Part shown: piece by piece, positions 7,627 to 15,519 of the stretch
Layout of the letters: each line of letters opens with the position of its first letter
How positions within the stretch are numbered: position 1 is the stretch's first letter
The notes under the pieces: generated by a model
What the model was told of the DNA's origin: nothing
What the model saw: the letters and a program-made list of their open reading frames with translations, nothing else
The model's database searches: none
Made by a program: the position numbers and the translations under genes
Origin: Paracoccaceae bacterium
GTDB lineage: Bacteria; Pseudomonadota; Alphaproteobacteria; Rhodobacterales; Rhodobacteraceae
Assembly: GCA_014879735.1 (NCBI GenBank)
Contig: JACSRN010000099.1
Span: 1-40,545, forward strand
Reading direction: 5' to 3'
Length of the DNA: 40,545 nt

Positions 7627-8160
7627 TCATATGCCCGGGCCATCGGTCCGGATGAGCCGGCAGTCCGGGATCCAGGCTTCTTCCGCGATGAGTTGCCGCC
7701 AGTTCACCGGCGCGATTGCAATGACAACCAGGGCGTTTTCGCCACCGTATTCCAGATCGGTGTCCTTCGGAATCCAGATCGACTGGCCGGGTGACAATGA
7801 AAACTCTGCGCGCCGGCTCTCAGGTGAAAGACGCCGCTGATGCAGGTGATGAACTCGTCATATCTGACCCGCCACGGAACCGTTCGCCGATCAAATCGCG
7901 CATAATAGGCCCCCATGGTCGTGCTCTCTGCCGGGCCGACCAGCCTGCTGACCAGCGCCTCGCCCGATCCTTCGCCGAAATCGGCATATTCGACTTTCGC
8001 AGGATCGAATTGACACAGGTTTCGGCCGTGAACCGTTCGACGATGTCGGTGGCATGTAGTTGGCCCAGTTCGAAACCACGATGGTTTCGGCCAGCGCCAG
8101 GCAGGGCATCACGGTGCCAGCGGACAATGCAAGGATCGCGGCGTCCAGGCGAGTGGTCAT
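7627..8160 (-). pseudogene. Chimeric remnant: polyamine-type solute-binding protein N-terminus joined to a EutQ-like cupin
   Basis: From ATG 8160 the minus strand encodes a signal peptide (AILALSAG...LALAE) followed by ETIVVSNWANYMPP, the mature N-terminus of PotD/PotF-like binding proteins. A one-base shift near 8050 continues that protein (DIVERFTAET). By ~8015 the reading moves to a third frame encoding a cupin: KVEYADFGEGSGEALV, TTMGAYYARFDR, YDEFITCISGVFHL. Another shift near 7805 leads into its end (GQSIWIPKDTDLEYGGENA, VVIAIAPVNW), stopping at 7627. Most of the binding protein (~300 residues) is absent, so this is a deletion fusion as well as frameshifted. The cupin half resembles EutQ-like proteins. 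The fusion is divergent from the TetR gene. Confidence 0.75.
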
Positions 8161-8200
8161 GTGGTCCTCCCGGAGTTCGAATCGCTCGGTGGCGGTTATA

Positions 8201-8219
8201 TTAATTATCGTTCATTAAC
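8201..8219. promoter_or_regulatory. AT-rich inverted repeat upstream of the solute-binding/cupin remnant, with a GTTAAT element
   Basis: TTAAT (8201-8205) and ATTAA (8214-8218) are inverted around 8 nt; the right arm extends into ATTAAC (8214-8219), the reverse complement of GTTAAT. It lies 40 nt upstream of the remnant's ATG at 8160, in the divergent promoter region shared with the TetR gene. The same hexamer occurs in the palindrome nearer to TetR and in the promoter region of the 12.4-kb operon. Confidence 0.45.
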
Positions 8220-8403
8220 TAATGACAGATGCTCTGTGTCAATACCATGTGGCCAAGGCGGACCGCCAGCCTCCGAAGCATCGCGTTGAGGCATCATCTG
8301 GCCGATTTACCCGGGTTTCAGAAGAACCCGGCCGAGGCGCACGGCGCTGGAGCGGGCCGTTGCAGCACAGAATATTGCTTGCCAGCCCATCGCTTCCTGT
8401 ATT

Positions 8404-8416
8404 ATTAACTGTTAAT
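8404..8416. promoter_or_regulatory. Palindrome ATTAAC-T-GTTAAT, candidate TetR operator
   Basis: Perfect 6-bp arms with a single central base, 30 nt upstream of the TetR start, in an AT-rich patch. This is where an autoregulatory TetR operator is commonly found. GTTAAT half-sites recur at 8214-8219, 12709-12714 and 12829-12834. Confidence 0.55.
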
Positions 8417-8446
8417 GTGGACGAGTTGTGTTTGATAAGCAGGAAG

Positions 8447-9082
8447 ATGTTGGTCGTGAATGTAGAAGCAGGCGCGCAGCGATCCGACACGCGGGAACGT
8501 CTTCTCGAAGCGGCGATCGAGCTGTTCGGCAACAACGGATTTGGCTCAACATCGCTGCGGGATCTGGCCTCCGACGTCGGCCTGAAGGCGCCGGCGATCT
8601 ACAACCACTTCAAATCGAAGGAAGACCTCTTCGCGGTGGCGGTGACGACCACGCTCGACCATTTCCACCAGAAGGTCGTGCTGGTCGATGACCCCACAAA
8701 CCCGCCCTTCGCGCGGCTGGAGGGGCTGGTAAGCCGGCATGTCGTCTATCAGATCGAGAATTCTCGGCGGGCCAAGGCCAACGACCGGATGATCGAATCC
8801 CATGTCATCGAACGGTTGTCGCCAACCCAGAAGGAAGGGATCCGGCGCCTTCTGCGAGCCTATCTCGACTTGATGACGGACATCGTGTCGGCCTGCCTCA
8901 GGGAGTTGGGGCGCGAGCCGGTGGATGCACGATTGATTGCGCTCGCCATCGGGTCGATGTGCGACAAGGTGCTGGATTGGTACCGGCCCAATGGCCGATA
9001 CGATGCGCAGCGGGTTGCCCGGCACTATTCCCGGCTCGCCTATGGCATGGTCATCGTTGAGGACATGCCGCAGCCGGCATAG
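8447..9082 (+). CDS. TetR-family transcriptional regulator
   Basis: Regulator of 211 residues from ATG 8447. The N-terminal DNA-binding domain is clear: TRERLLEAAIELFGNNGF, then the turn-helix SLRDLASDVGLKAPAIYNHF, then KSKEDLF. The C-terminal ligand domain (~70-211) is not specific enough to name an effector. AGGAAG directly abuts ATG 8447, so in-frame TTG 8450 or GTG 8456, with better spacing, may be the true start; the long frame back to 8222 precedes the HTH with unrelated sequence. The gene is intact although its neighbours on both sides are broken. It is divergent from the binding-protein/cupin remnant and convergent with the decayed operon. Shared GTTAAT elements suggest it once controlled both. 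Confidence 0.9.
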   Translation: MLVVNVEAGAQRSDTRERLLEAAIELFGNNGFGSTSLRDLASDVGLKAPAIYNHFKSKEDLFAVAVTTTLDHFHQKVVLVDDPTNPPFARLEGLVSRHVVYQIENSRRAKANDRMIESHVIERLSPTQKEGIRRLLRAYLDLMTDIVSACLRELGREPVDARLIALAIGSMCDKVLDWYRPNGRYDAQRVARHYSRLAYGMVIVEDMPQPA

Positions 9083-9089
9083 GCCCCCG

Positions 9090-9116
9090 GGGCCGGCCTG
9101 ACGGACGGCCCGGCCC
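9090..9116. terminator. GC-rich hairpin between convergent TetR and ALDH remnant
   Basis: GGGCCGG (9090-9096) can pair with CCGGCCC (9110-9116) around a 13-nt loop, in the 37-nt gap between the two stop codons. No T-tract follows, and in such GC-rich sequence chance pairing is possible. Confidence 0.3.
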
Positions 9117-9119
9117 GCC

Positions 9120-9402
9120 TCAGGCATTCACCCCGGCGATGAGCCTTGTGGCAAGTTCATCGAGTGTCTGGCGAAGGCCGCAGGCAGCCGCTCCAGATAC
9201 CCCACCGATCAGCCAGCGGCAGGGCGGCCCAGGCCTCGAAGGCGGCGCGCGCGGCATCGACCGCACGGTCGACATCGGCGCCGGATCCCAGGGCAAGCCT
9301 GGCGATCACGGCCTCTGTTGCCGGGTTTTCGACAGGCAGCATCCGGGGGGTTTCCGGATCCACCCAGGCACCGTCGATGTAGAACTTCGTGAGGTCTTTC
9401 AA
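9120..9402 (-). pseudogene. Truncated, frameshifted aldehyde dehydrogenase (N-terminal fragment)
   Basis: Starting from TTG 9402, which has a perfect GGAGGT 7 nt upstream, the frame reads KFYIDGAWVDP, VENPATEAVIARLALGS and AARAAFEAWAALPLADR. That is the N-terminal ~70 residues of a class I aldehyde dehydrogenase. Near 9200 one base appears to be missing: the expected GYLERLPAAFARHS continues in another frame. Near 9162 a second loss moves to DELATRLIAGVNA, which then stops. The catalytic Cys/Glu domain is absent, so this is a dead fragment. It lies 49 nt after the SDR gene as the last member of the decayed operon. Confidence 0.8.
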
Positions 9403-9451
9403 AGGTTCCACCTCCGTGGGCAAAGGCTCTTGTCCTCGCCGGTATTCGATT

Positions 9452-10239
9452 TCAGGCCTTTGGAAGGGATTCGTAGACATAGAGCGTGGCCAGCGTTCCG
9501 CAGTCGACCGGAACGTCGATTCCGCTGATCCCGGAGGCACGGTCGGATGCCAGGAAGCCAACGGCCTCGGCGACTTCCTTGATCTTGACCAGGCGTTTCA
9601 TCGGCACCCGGTCAAAGCGTTGCTTCATGTAGTCCAGCGCCTCGGCCGAGACGAATTCCCCGATCATCGGCGTATGGGCCCAGCCGGGGCTGACCGAATT
9701 GACGCGAATGTTCAGATGCCCGAGGTCCTTGGCATTGTTCTTGGTCAGGCCTACCACCGCAGCCTTGGCGGCGGTATATGCAGCTTGCGGCCCGTCATAG
9801 CCATGCGCATCGATGGAGGCGATGTTGACGATGGCGCCCCCGCCGGTGTGCTGAATCCGCCGGGCCACGCGCTGGGTCATCAGGAAGGTACCGTTCAGAT
9901 CGGCCCCGACCACTTCGAGCCAGCTTTGATAGCTGATGTCCAGGAACTCGGCTTCATGAACGATGCCGGCGTTGTTCAGCAGAATGTCGATCCTGCCATG
10001 GGCTTGCAGGACGCCATCGATGGCGGTCTCGACCGCCGTCTCATCCGACACGCTGGCAAGATGGATCGTGGCCGTGCCGCCCGCGGCCTCGATCTTCTGG
10101 CGGGTATCGGCCAGGGTGGCTTCCGAACGGCCGATCAAGGCGACCCTGGCACCTTCCTCGGCAAAAGGTGCAGGGCAATGCCTTGTCCGATGCCCCTGCC
10201 CGCCCCGGTGACGATGGCAACCTTGTTCCTGAGCATCAT
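9452..10239 (-). pseudogene. SDR-family oxidoreductase interrupted by one frameshift
   Basis: From ATG 10239 (GGGAGA upstream) the first frame gives KVAIVTGAGRGIGQGIALHL, the complete TGxxxGIG NAD(P)-binding motif. One base is then missing in the CTTTTGCC stretch (plus strand 10163-10168) and the protein resumes in another frame with AEEGARVALIGRSE. It continues through NNAG, the catalytic IVNIAS and YTAAK, to a normal C-terminus at 9452. Joined, it would be ~262 residues, a standard SDR length, with all catalytic residues present. It is either a recent pseudogene or a sequence error. It sits between the kinase-like gene and the ALDH fragment, on the same strand. Confidence 0.8.
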
Positions 10240-10270
10240 GGTCGGTATCTCCCTGTCCTGTGTTGGGCGA

Positions 10271-11235
10271 TCAGAAGCGTGCGCCCGGGCGTATATCGCA
10301 GATCTGTTTTCTAAGCGCGCTCAGGTCAAAGCCCGCCAGCAGGGCCCGCGCCAGATCCAGGTTGGTGTCGCGATGCAGGGCATAGCTCCAGTCCCCGGCC
10401 ACCGTCACGCCGCCGCGCCAATCGTGGCCTCGGCCATCAGCGCCCAGGCAACCTCGCGGATGGCATTGATGAACTGCACGCATTTGACCCGCACACGCTG
10501 GGCGTCGTCCAGATCCGGGTCGTAGAGGCGCATGAAGGCGTCCGTCTCCGCGTCATCCATTTCCGCCTGCGACGTCGCGCCCGCAATGTCGATGGCCGTC
10601 AGCCCGCGGCCGCAATAGTCGAAGTCGACCAGGACGACACCCTTGTCCGAGGCGATGAAGTTCTGCGGCACCAGATCGGCGTGGATGAATGTAACCGGCG
10701 CAGCCGAGGCGACGATGATCCCGTTCAGTTCATGGGCAAGCTGCAGCAGGCGATCGAACCCCTGCGGCAGGGCTGCGCCAACCGCGGTTGCGCCGACCAT
10801 GAAGGTGCGGATGTCGTCGTCCAGACGGAAATGCCGGTCGGGCGGCGGAACCCTGTGCAGTTTCTGCAGGGCGATGACCATCGCCGGTGCATAGCCGTCG
10901 CTGCGGATTATCTCGGGACGCAGCGTCTTGCCCGTGACGAATTCCGACAGGAAATCCCCGTCCGCCGAGGCGGCCAGGATCGCGGGTGAGACGCCAAGCG
11001 AATGGGCAAGCCCTTGGCCCTGGATGGCCTCCTGGATCCTGGCGTTGCTGGCCGGGACACCCTTCCGATCCCGCAGCTTCAGCACAAAGCTCCGCGCCGG
11101 GACCGCAAGCTTCAGGTTCACGTTGTTCGCCCCCCCGGCAAGAGGGCTGATCACGACCCGTCCGGCCAGTTCGGGCAGGGCCCATGACGTCTGCAAGGCC
11201 TCCGCGCACGCGCAGCGGCGCGGCAATGCCTGCAT
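10271..11235 (-). pseudogene. APH / choline-ethanolamine kinase-like phosphotransferase, frameshifted near its C-terminus
   Basis: The main frame (from about 11235) encodes LPELAGRVVISPLAGGANNVN, FVLKLR, then the kinase catalytic loop FIHADLVPQNF (Brenner-type HxDxxxxN) and metal-binding VLVDFDYCGRG, as in LicA/choline-kinase and aminoglycoside-phosphotransferase folds. After EVAWALMAEATIGAA this frame stops at 10405. The adjacent frame supplies the natural continuation (VTVAGDWSYALHRDTNLDL...) to a stop at 10271, so one base seems lost in the GC repeat at 10408-10418. The N-terminus is also uncertain: no good ribosome-binding site precedes ATG 11235, and an earlier shift near 11200 is possible. 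The likely ancestral role is phosphorylation of an amino alcohol or sugar. Confidence 0.72.
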
Positions 11236-11282
11236 CAAAGACCAGCTCCATGCTTGGCATCGCCCCCTTCCCGAACCGTTTC

Positions 11283-12430
11283 CTATGCCACAAGATCCCG
11301 GATCCGGAGCTGTTCTTCCGCTTTTCCGTTCACCAGCCGCTGCAGTGTCAATCCACCCCCGCCCAGGCTGACGCGCCGCAAGACCTCGAAAAAGTCCTTC
11401 GGCGCAAGCACCTCGGGCGCAAAGACGCCCTTCCGCGCGATCCGGCCTTCCAACATGAGAACCACCCCGACGGCGGCCGGAATGCCGGTCGGATCGTCCA
11501 TGCCACCTTCGCTGCCGGAAGCGAAACGCAGCCCGTTTCCATTGGTATGGACGTCAATGACAAGGCCACTCCCGATCCGGGGCGCATCGACGCGGCGTTC
11601 GCGGTAGTGGCGAAACAGCGCGGCAGCCGGATCCGTGAACTCGCCATTCGACCGCTGTTCGTCCACGATATGCGCAAGCGACCATGCAATCACCAGCGAT
11701 TCCAGCGAGTTAAGTCCGCCGAAGTTCGCAGAATTCTTGACCGGCAGGAAACGCGGCACCGTGATCGGCTCGGGATGGGCGAGGCGGACGACACGCTGCC
11801 GGCCCACGGGATCGGGAAATCGACATCGCGGAAGTCCAGCGCGTCCCAGCCGGCAACTTCCGACACGTTCCCCTCCCGGTCGACGAGACTGAAGCAATGC
11901 CAGAAATGCCGGATCGCCGCCTCGGTCAGGTCATTGACGTCGACGGTCCAGTAGATGTCCACGTCCTCGACCGGACCCAGCTTGTCGACCGCGGCGCGGA
12001 TCAGGACATTCGTCGTCCCGGGCGACGATCCCATGCCGATCAACGCCCGGATTCCGGCAGCCTCGGCGGCCTTGGCGCGTTCCAGCATCGGAATGGACAC
12101 ATCCGCATCGTCGGAAATATCCATGTAGTCGGTGCCCGTCTCGATCGCGGCGTCAAGCACGATGGTCCCCGTCTTGTAATAGGGGCCGGCCATGTTCACG
12201 AGGATCTCGGTCGACCGCAAGAGCGCGCAAAGCTTCTCGGGGACGGACAGCGGATCCAGGGTCTGGATCGCAAAGCCCATGTCCTCGGTGGCCTTGCGGA
12301 CCTCCGGGCGCCAGGCGCGGTCGACAGCCAGGACGCCATCGACAATTTTCCCGCGGGCAAGGGCGCGCAGCATCGCCTGAGCCTGGGAACCGCCAGCACC
12401 GATCACGATGATCTTTTGTTCGCGTGCCAA
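11283..12430 (-). pseudogene. Saccharopine dehydrogenase-family oxidoreductase, frameshifted
   Basis: Starting at TTG 12430 (AAGGAAAG ~7 nt upstream), the frame opens with QKIIVIGAGGSQAQAMLRAL, a Rossmann GxGxxG-type motif. It continues through VNMAGPYYKTG, GTDYMDISDDAD and GMGSSPGTTNVL, all typical of the saccharopine dehydrogenase NAD(P) family. At a G-run near 11803-11805 one base is missing. The protein continues in another frame with RLAHPEPITVPRFL and ends at 11283. Repaired, it would be ~380 residues. It is the first gene of the decayed minus-strand operon (this gene, kinase-like, SDR, ALDH). Family members act on saccharopine or carboxynorspermidine-like compounds; the substrate here is unknown. 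Confidence 0.78.
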
Positions 12431-12705
12431 AGGGCTTTCCTTTTCCGACGTTCCGTTTGCATTGCTCGAATGGTGGGGGCAGGTCGCGCCGCAGCCGGGC
12501 CCCGCCGGTGCCCGCGCAGGGAAGGTCTGCGCCGGTCCCTGTCGTCCGGTGCGGCATAAGACGGCTTCAGCCGCCCAATCGGTTTCTCGCCGCTCCGCGA
12601 GGCGGGGTCGGGCGCCTTTTTCGGCACCGCATCTGGTTGCGCAGTCCCGGTTGACGGCTTCGGGTCTGTGGCGGGGCATGGTTGGGTTCCCTCGTGATAC
12701 AAACA

Positions 12706-12714
12706 AACGTTAAT
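12706..12714. promoter_or_regulatory. AACGTTAAT element upstream of the saccharopine dehydrogenase-like gene
   Basis: AACGTT palindrome overlapping GTTAAT, ~275 nt upstream of the TTG start at 12430. It shares its hexamer with the TetR operator candidates at 8214 and 8404. Confidence 0.35.
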
Positions 12715-12821
12715 TCATTTTGAAGGACTGGGTAAAGCCGATTCGCGTCATGATGGGGAGTATCCGTCAAAATTCCCGGTATTCCTGGGCTGCCGGGCAA
12801 GGGTTGTCCAGAATGCGTGTG

Positions 12822-12834
12822 AACATATGTTAAT
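12822..12834. promoter_or_regulatory. AACATATGTTAAT element, second shared GTTAAT site
   Basis: A 10-bp perfect palindrome, AACATATGTT, overlaps GTTAAT at 12829-12834. It lies 115 nt from the first element of this region and could form a paired site with it. Confidence 0.35.
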
Positions 12835-13173
12835 TCTGTCATGGACCGAGCACCGGATCACAGCGCACGACGCCGGGACGGCAGGCCGATGACCGACCGT
12901 GGCGACAGGACACGGCTGTTGCGGGGGAATGCGATGTGCTGGTGGGTTTGTCCGGGGCCTGACGGCATCATCCCGATTCCGGCCGGGATACCGATCCGGC
13001 CGCTGGCTGCGGGAACCTGCGCCCCTCCCAATGGGATCGACCGGCCCGCCTTGACCCGGCATATTGCCGGGCCGGGCGACAGGGCGCATCTGGCGGTGAA
13101 CCTGGACCGGCCCGGGCGCCCGCTGCCGCCTTTCGGCCAGGGCAGCGGAACGGGCCGGGTGGTTTGCTGCCGA

Positions 13174-14106
13174 TCAGCCGCGCTGACCGACCGTCAGCAG
13201 GCCGGGAACCGGAGCATCGGCGACCAGAATGCAGCCGCTTTCCACTTCGGTCATGTAGAGCCTTGCATTGTCCGGCCCGCCATAGGCCACGTTCGTTATC
13301 TTGCTGCCCGCGCCCGGCGCCGTGCGGACCCGGTATTTCGGCTCTCCGTCGCGGTCGAACAACCAGACCGTACCCAGGCGGTTGTGGCAGGCCGCCAATC
13401 CGCCATCGCGGTCCATCGCCAGACCGTCGGTGCCGCTATAGCCGCCGGGCAGAGACTGGAACACGCCCACCTTGTCGCAGGGGCCATCCGCGACGACCCT
13501 GCCGCGCCAGACCGCCGGGCCATAGGTGATTGCCACGAAGACATGCGTCTCGGCCGGGTTCAGCACCACGCCATTCGGCCCCGGCAGCCGCTCCATGACG
13601 ATGTCCAGCCGGCCATCCGGCCGCAGCCGGAACAGCCGGCCCGTCGGGTCCAGCAGATGTGAATCGCCCTGATCGGTGAAATAGATATCGCCGTTCGATG
13701 CGATCGTCAGGTCGCTGAGACCGGCAAACCCCACGGCAGAGCGTTCGGGCCCGCAATGCAGTTCGACCGCACCGCTGGCCGGATCGACGCGCATGATGCC
13801 GCGCAGCCGGTCGCTGATATAGATCATGCCATCGGCGCCAACCTGCAGCCCGTTGGGCGCGCCATCGTATCGGCAAAGGATCGAGGCCGTGCCCGCGGGG
13901 GTGATCTTGACCACCTCGCCAAAGGCGAAGTTGACAACGTAGAGATTTCCTGCCGCATCGAAAGCCGGTCCTTCAAGGAAGGAATGCGCGGGCTTTCCGA
14001 TGAACTTCTCGACCAGCGCATTGCTGCGGCGCGTCCAGCCCAGGGCCTGGGGAAGATTGACCCAGATTCTGGATGCGATCTCGGTGGGGGGAGAGAAGAA
14101 GCCCAT
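13174..14106 (-). CDS. SMP-30/gluconolactonase/LRE-like beta-propeller protein (sugar lactonase)
   Basis: Protein of 310 residues with six-bladed propeller features: FLEGPAFDAAGNLYVVN (metal-ligand Glu), a repeated G-x-x-Y/I-x-x-D/N strand pattern (GNLYVVN, GMIYISD, GDIYFTD), GPNGVVLNP with the metal-binding Asn, and SGTDGLAMD with the Asp. Members hydrolyse sugar lactones such as gluconolactone in the cytoplasm or periplasm; no signal peptide is evident. It is the last gene of the sugar operon. Its predecessor stops at 14112-14114, and either GTG 14112 (one-base overlap) or ATG 14106 could be the start. AAGGG is ~9 nt from ATG 14106, which I prefer. It would open the lactone made by an operon dehydrogenase; the sugar is unknown. 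Confidence 0.82.
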   Translation of the reverse strand: MGFFSPPTEIASRIWVNLPQALGWTRRSNALVEKFIGKPAHSFLEGPAFDAAGNLYVVNFAFGEVVKITPAGTASILCRYDGAPNGLQVGADGMIYISDRLRGIMRVDPASGAVELHCGPERSAVGFAGLSDLTIASNGDIYFTDQGDSHLLDPTGRLFRLRPDGRLDIVMERLPGPNGVVLNPAETHVFVAITYGPAVWRGRVVADGPCDKVGVFQSLPGGYSGTDGLAMDRDGGLAACHNRLGTVWLFDRDGEPKYRVRTAPGAGSKITNVAYGGPDNARLYMTEVESGCILVADAPVPGLLTVGQRG

Positions 14107-14111
14107 CTGCA

Positions 14112-15479
14112 CTAGCCCTTGCGATTGCGGTTTGCGAACCAGTCATCCCGGCCGATCCGCGCCGTGTCCACCGGCGGATCGATGATCGCGCCGATGCTCT
14201 CCAGCCGCGCGCGCAGCGCCGCGATGTCGATCCGGTCCACGGCGCAATCGCCCTGCAGCGACAGCGCCGCGGCCGTCCCGGCCGCCTGCCCCATCGACAT
14301 GGTCTGCGCCATCGACCGGCAGCTTGCATGCGCCGAATGCTCGGCACTGAAACAGCGGCCAGCGACCAGAAGACGGTCGAACCCCGGGGCGTGAAGCGTA
14401 CGGTAGGGAACCTGATAGACCCCGCCGTCCGGCACATAGACCCATTCGGTTTCGTCCTCGCCATCGGCATTCATCCGATGGTCCTCGATCGGTGCCCCGC
14501 AAAGAAGCACGGCATCCTCGAAGCGCGCCGCGGCAAGACAATCTGCCCGCGTCAGGCGATAGGCGCCATACAGCCGCCGCGATTCCCGGATGCCGATCTG
14601 GGGCGAGGACATGCCGATGATCTTTGCCTGTTCGAAGCCGGGGATCTCGGCGCGCAGGAATGCCTCATAGACATAGGCCTGGCGGCGGCCTTCGGCCTCG
14701 GCGGCGCTCAGCGCGCGCGGATCGAAGGGCGAGGAGAACGGTACGCGCACGGCGACGGTGGCGATGCAATGCGGCTGGACCATCTCATGCACGCTGCCAT
14801 TCTTGCGGGGCAGCGGATAGGTTCCGGCCTCGACGGCGCGGGTCATCCGGTCCTGAAGCAGTTTCTTGCCCCCTGCCCCGGCATAGCGGTCAAGATCGAC
14901 ATTGCACATGCGGAAGGTGGTGGTGAAAGTCTGCGCCGCCTCCTCCCGGCCGGCCTCTTCCAGCGGTACGCCCAGCAGATGCGCCGCATGCGCATCGCCC
15001 GAGGCATCGATGACACGCTCGGCAAAGACCGTCACCGCCCCACCGGGCGTATCGAGCGTCAGCCGATACACCCCGCCACCGTCCTCGATCGCGACCAGTT
15101 TGCTGTGCAGCAGCGCCTCTGCCCCCGAGGCGGCCACAAGGTCATCCCAGACGATCTTCAGATATTCCGGATTGTAGGTGACGCCGGTACCCGCGCCATA
15201 GGTGTTGGGCCGCAAGAAGATTTCGCCATGGTCTGCCAGCCGGTCCACGACACGGTCGGGAATGCCGCCGGCCACCTTCAGCGGGCGGTCGCCCGGTGTG
15301 AAGAACCCGTAGAAGGTGTCGAGGCTCTGGGTCGAGACGCCACCCAGAAAGCCATAGCGCTCGACAAGAAGAACCGGCCTGCCGGATGTCTCCGCGGCGG
15401 CGATGGCGGCGCAGCAACCGGCAGACCCGGCCCCGATGACAACGATGCCGAAATGCGCCCGATCCAGTTCCGATGTCAC
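14112..15479 (-). CDS. FAD-dependent oxidoreductase (FAD_oxidored, PF12831-like)
   Basis: Protein of 455 residues starting at GTG 15479 with AAGG ~9 nt upstream. The N-terminal dinucleotide-binding fold reads IVVIGAGSAGCCAAIAAAE and is followed by VERYGFLGGVSTQS, the typical start of this family. The middle has RVIDASGDAHAAHLLG, the second FAD-contact motif, and the C-terminal RLLVAGRCFSAEHSAHAS and MGQAAGTAAALS complete the family pattern. Members are flavoproteins of uncertain substrate, often in sugar or polyol catabolic operons. No membrane segment or signal is evident, so it probably acts in the cytoplasm. It lies 40 nt after the SDR gene and touches the lactonase gene. It may oxidise the sugar-derived intermediate; the reaction itself is not known. 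Confidence 0.8.
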   Translation of the reverse strand: MTSELDRAHFGIVVIGAGSAGCCAAIAAAETSGRPVLLVERYGFLGGVSTQSLDTFYGFFTPGDRPLKVAGGIPDRVVDRLADHGEIFLRPNTYGAGTGVTYNPEYLKIVWDDLVAASGAEALLHSKLVAIEDGGGVYRLTLDTPGGAVTVFAERVIDASGDAHAAHLLGVPLEEAGREEAAQTFTTTFRMCNVDLDRYAGAGGKKLLQDRMTRAVEAGTYPLPRKNGSVHEMVQPHCIATVAVRVPFSSPFDPRALSAAEAEGRRQAYVYEAFLRAEIPGFEQAKIIGMSSPQIGIRESRRLYGAYRLTRADCLAAARFEDAVLLCGAPIEDHRMNADGEDETEWVYVPDGGVYQVPYRTLHAPGFDRLLVAGRCFSAEHSAHASCRSMAQTMSMGQAAGTAAALSLQGDCAVDRIDIAALRARLESIGAIIDPPVDTARIGRDDWFANRNRKG

Positions 15480-15519
15480 TTTCTGATACCTTTCGATCTT
15501 TCCCGGCCCGATATTGTCA

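Larger units (their letters stand above)
12431..13173. other. 743-nt intergenic region upstream of the decayed operon
   Basis: I recognise no gene here on either strand. Its notable content is two AT-rich patches with GTTAATTC: one at 12706-12716, beginning AACGTTAATTC, and one at 12822-12836, where the palindrome AACATATGTT (12822-12831) runs into GTTAATTC. The GC-rich remainder (12840-13173) may be the downstream region of the sugar operon, whose last gene ends at 13174. Confidence 0.5.

Noticed and set aside
12841-13173. Possible small plus-strand gene starting at ATG 12841
   Set aside because: No ribosome-binding site, no family motif, and the frame runs on antisense to the SMP-30-like gene.
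13080-13173. GGCAGC/GCTGCC pairing downstream of the sugar operon as a terminator
   Set aside because: The loop is ~19 nt with only 6-bp arms and no T-tract; expected by chance in this GC content.
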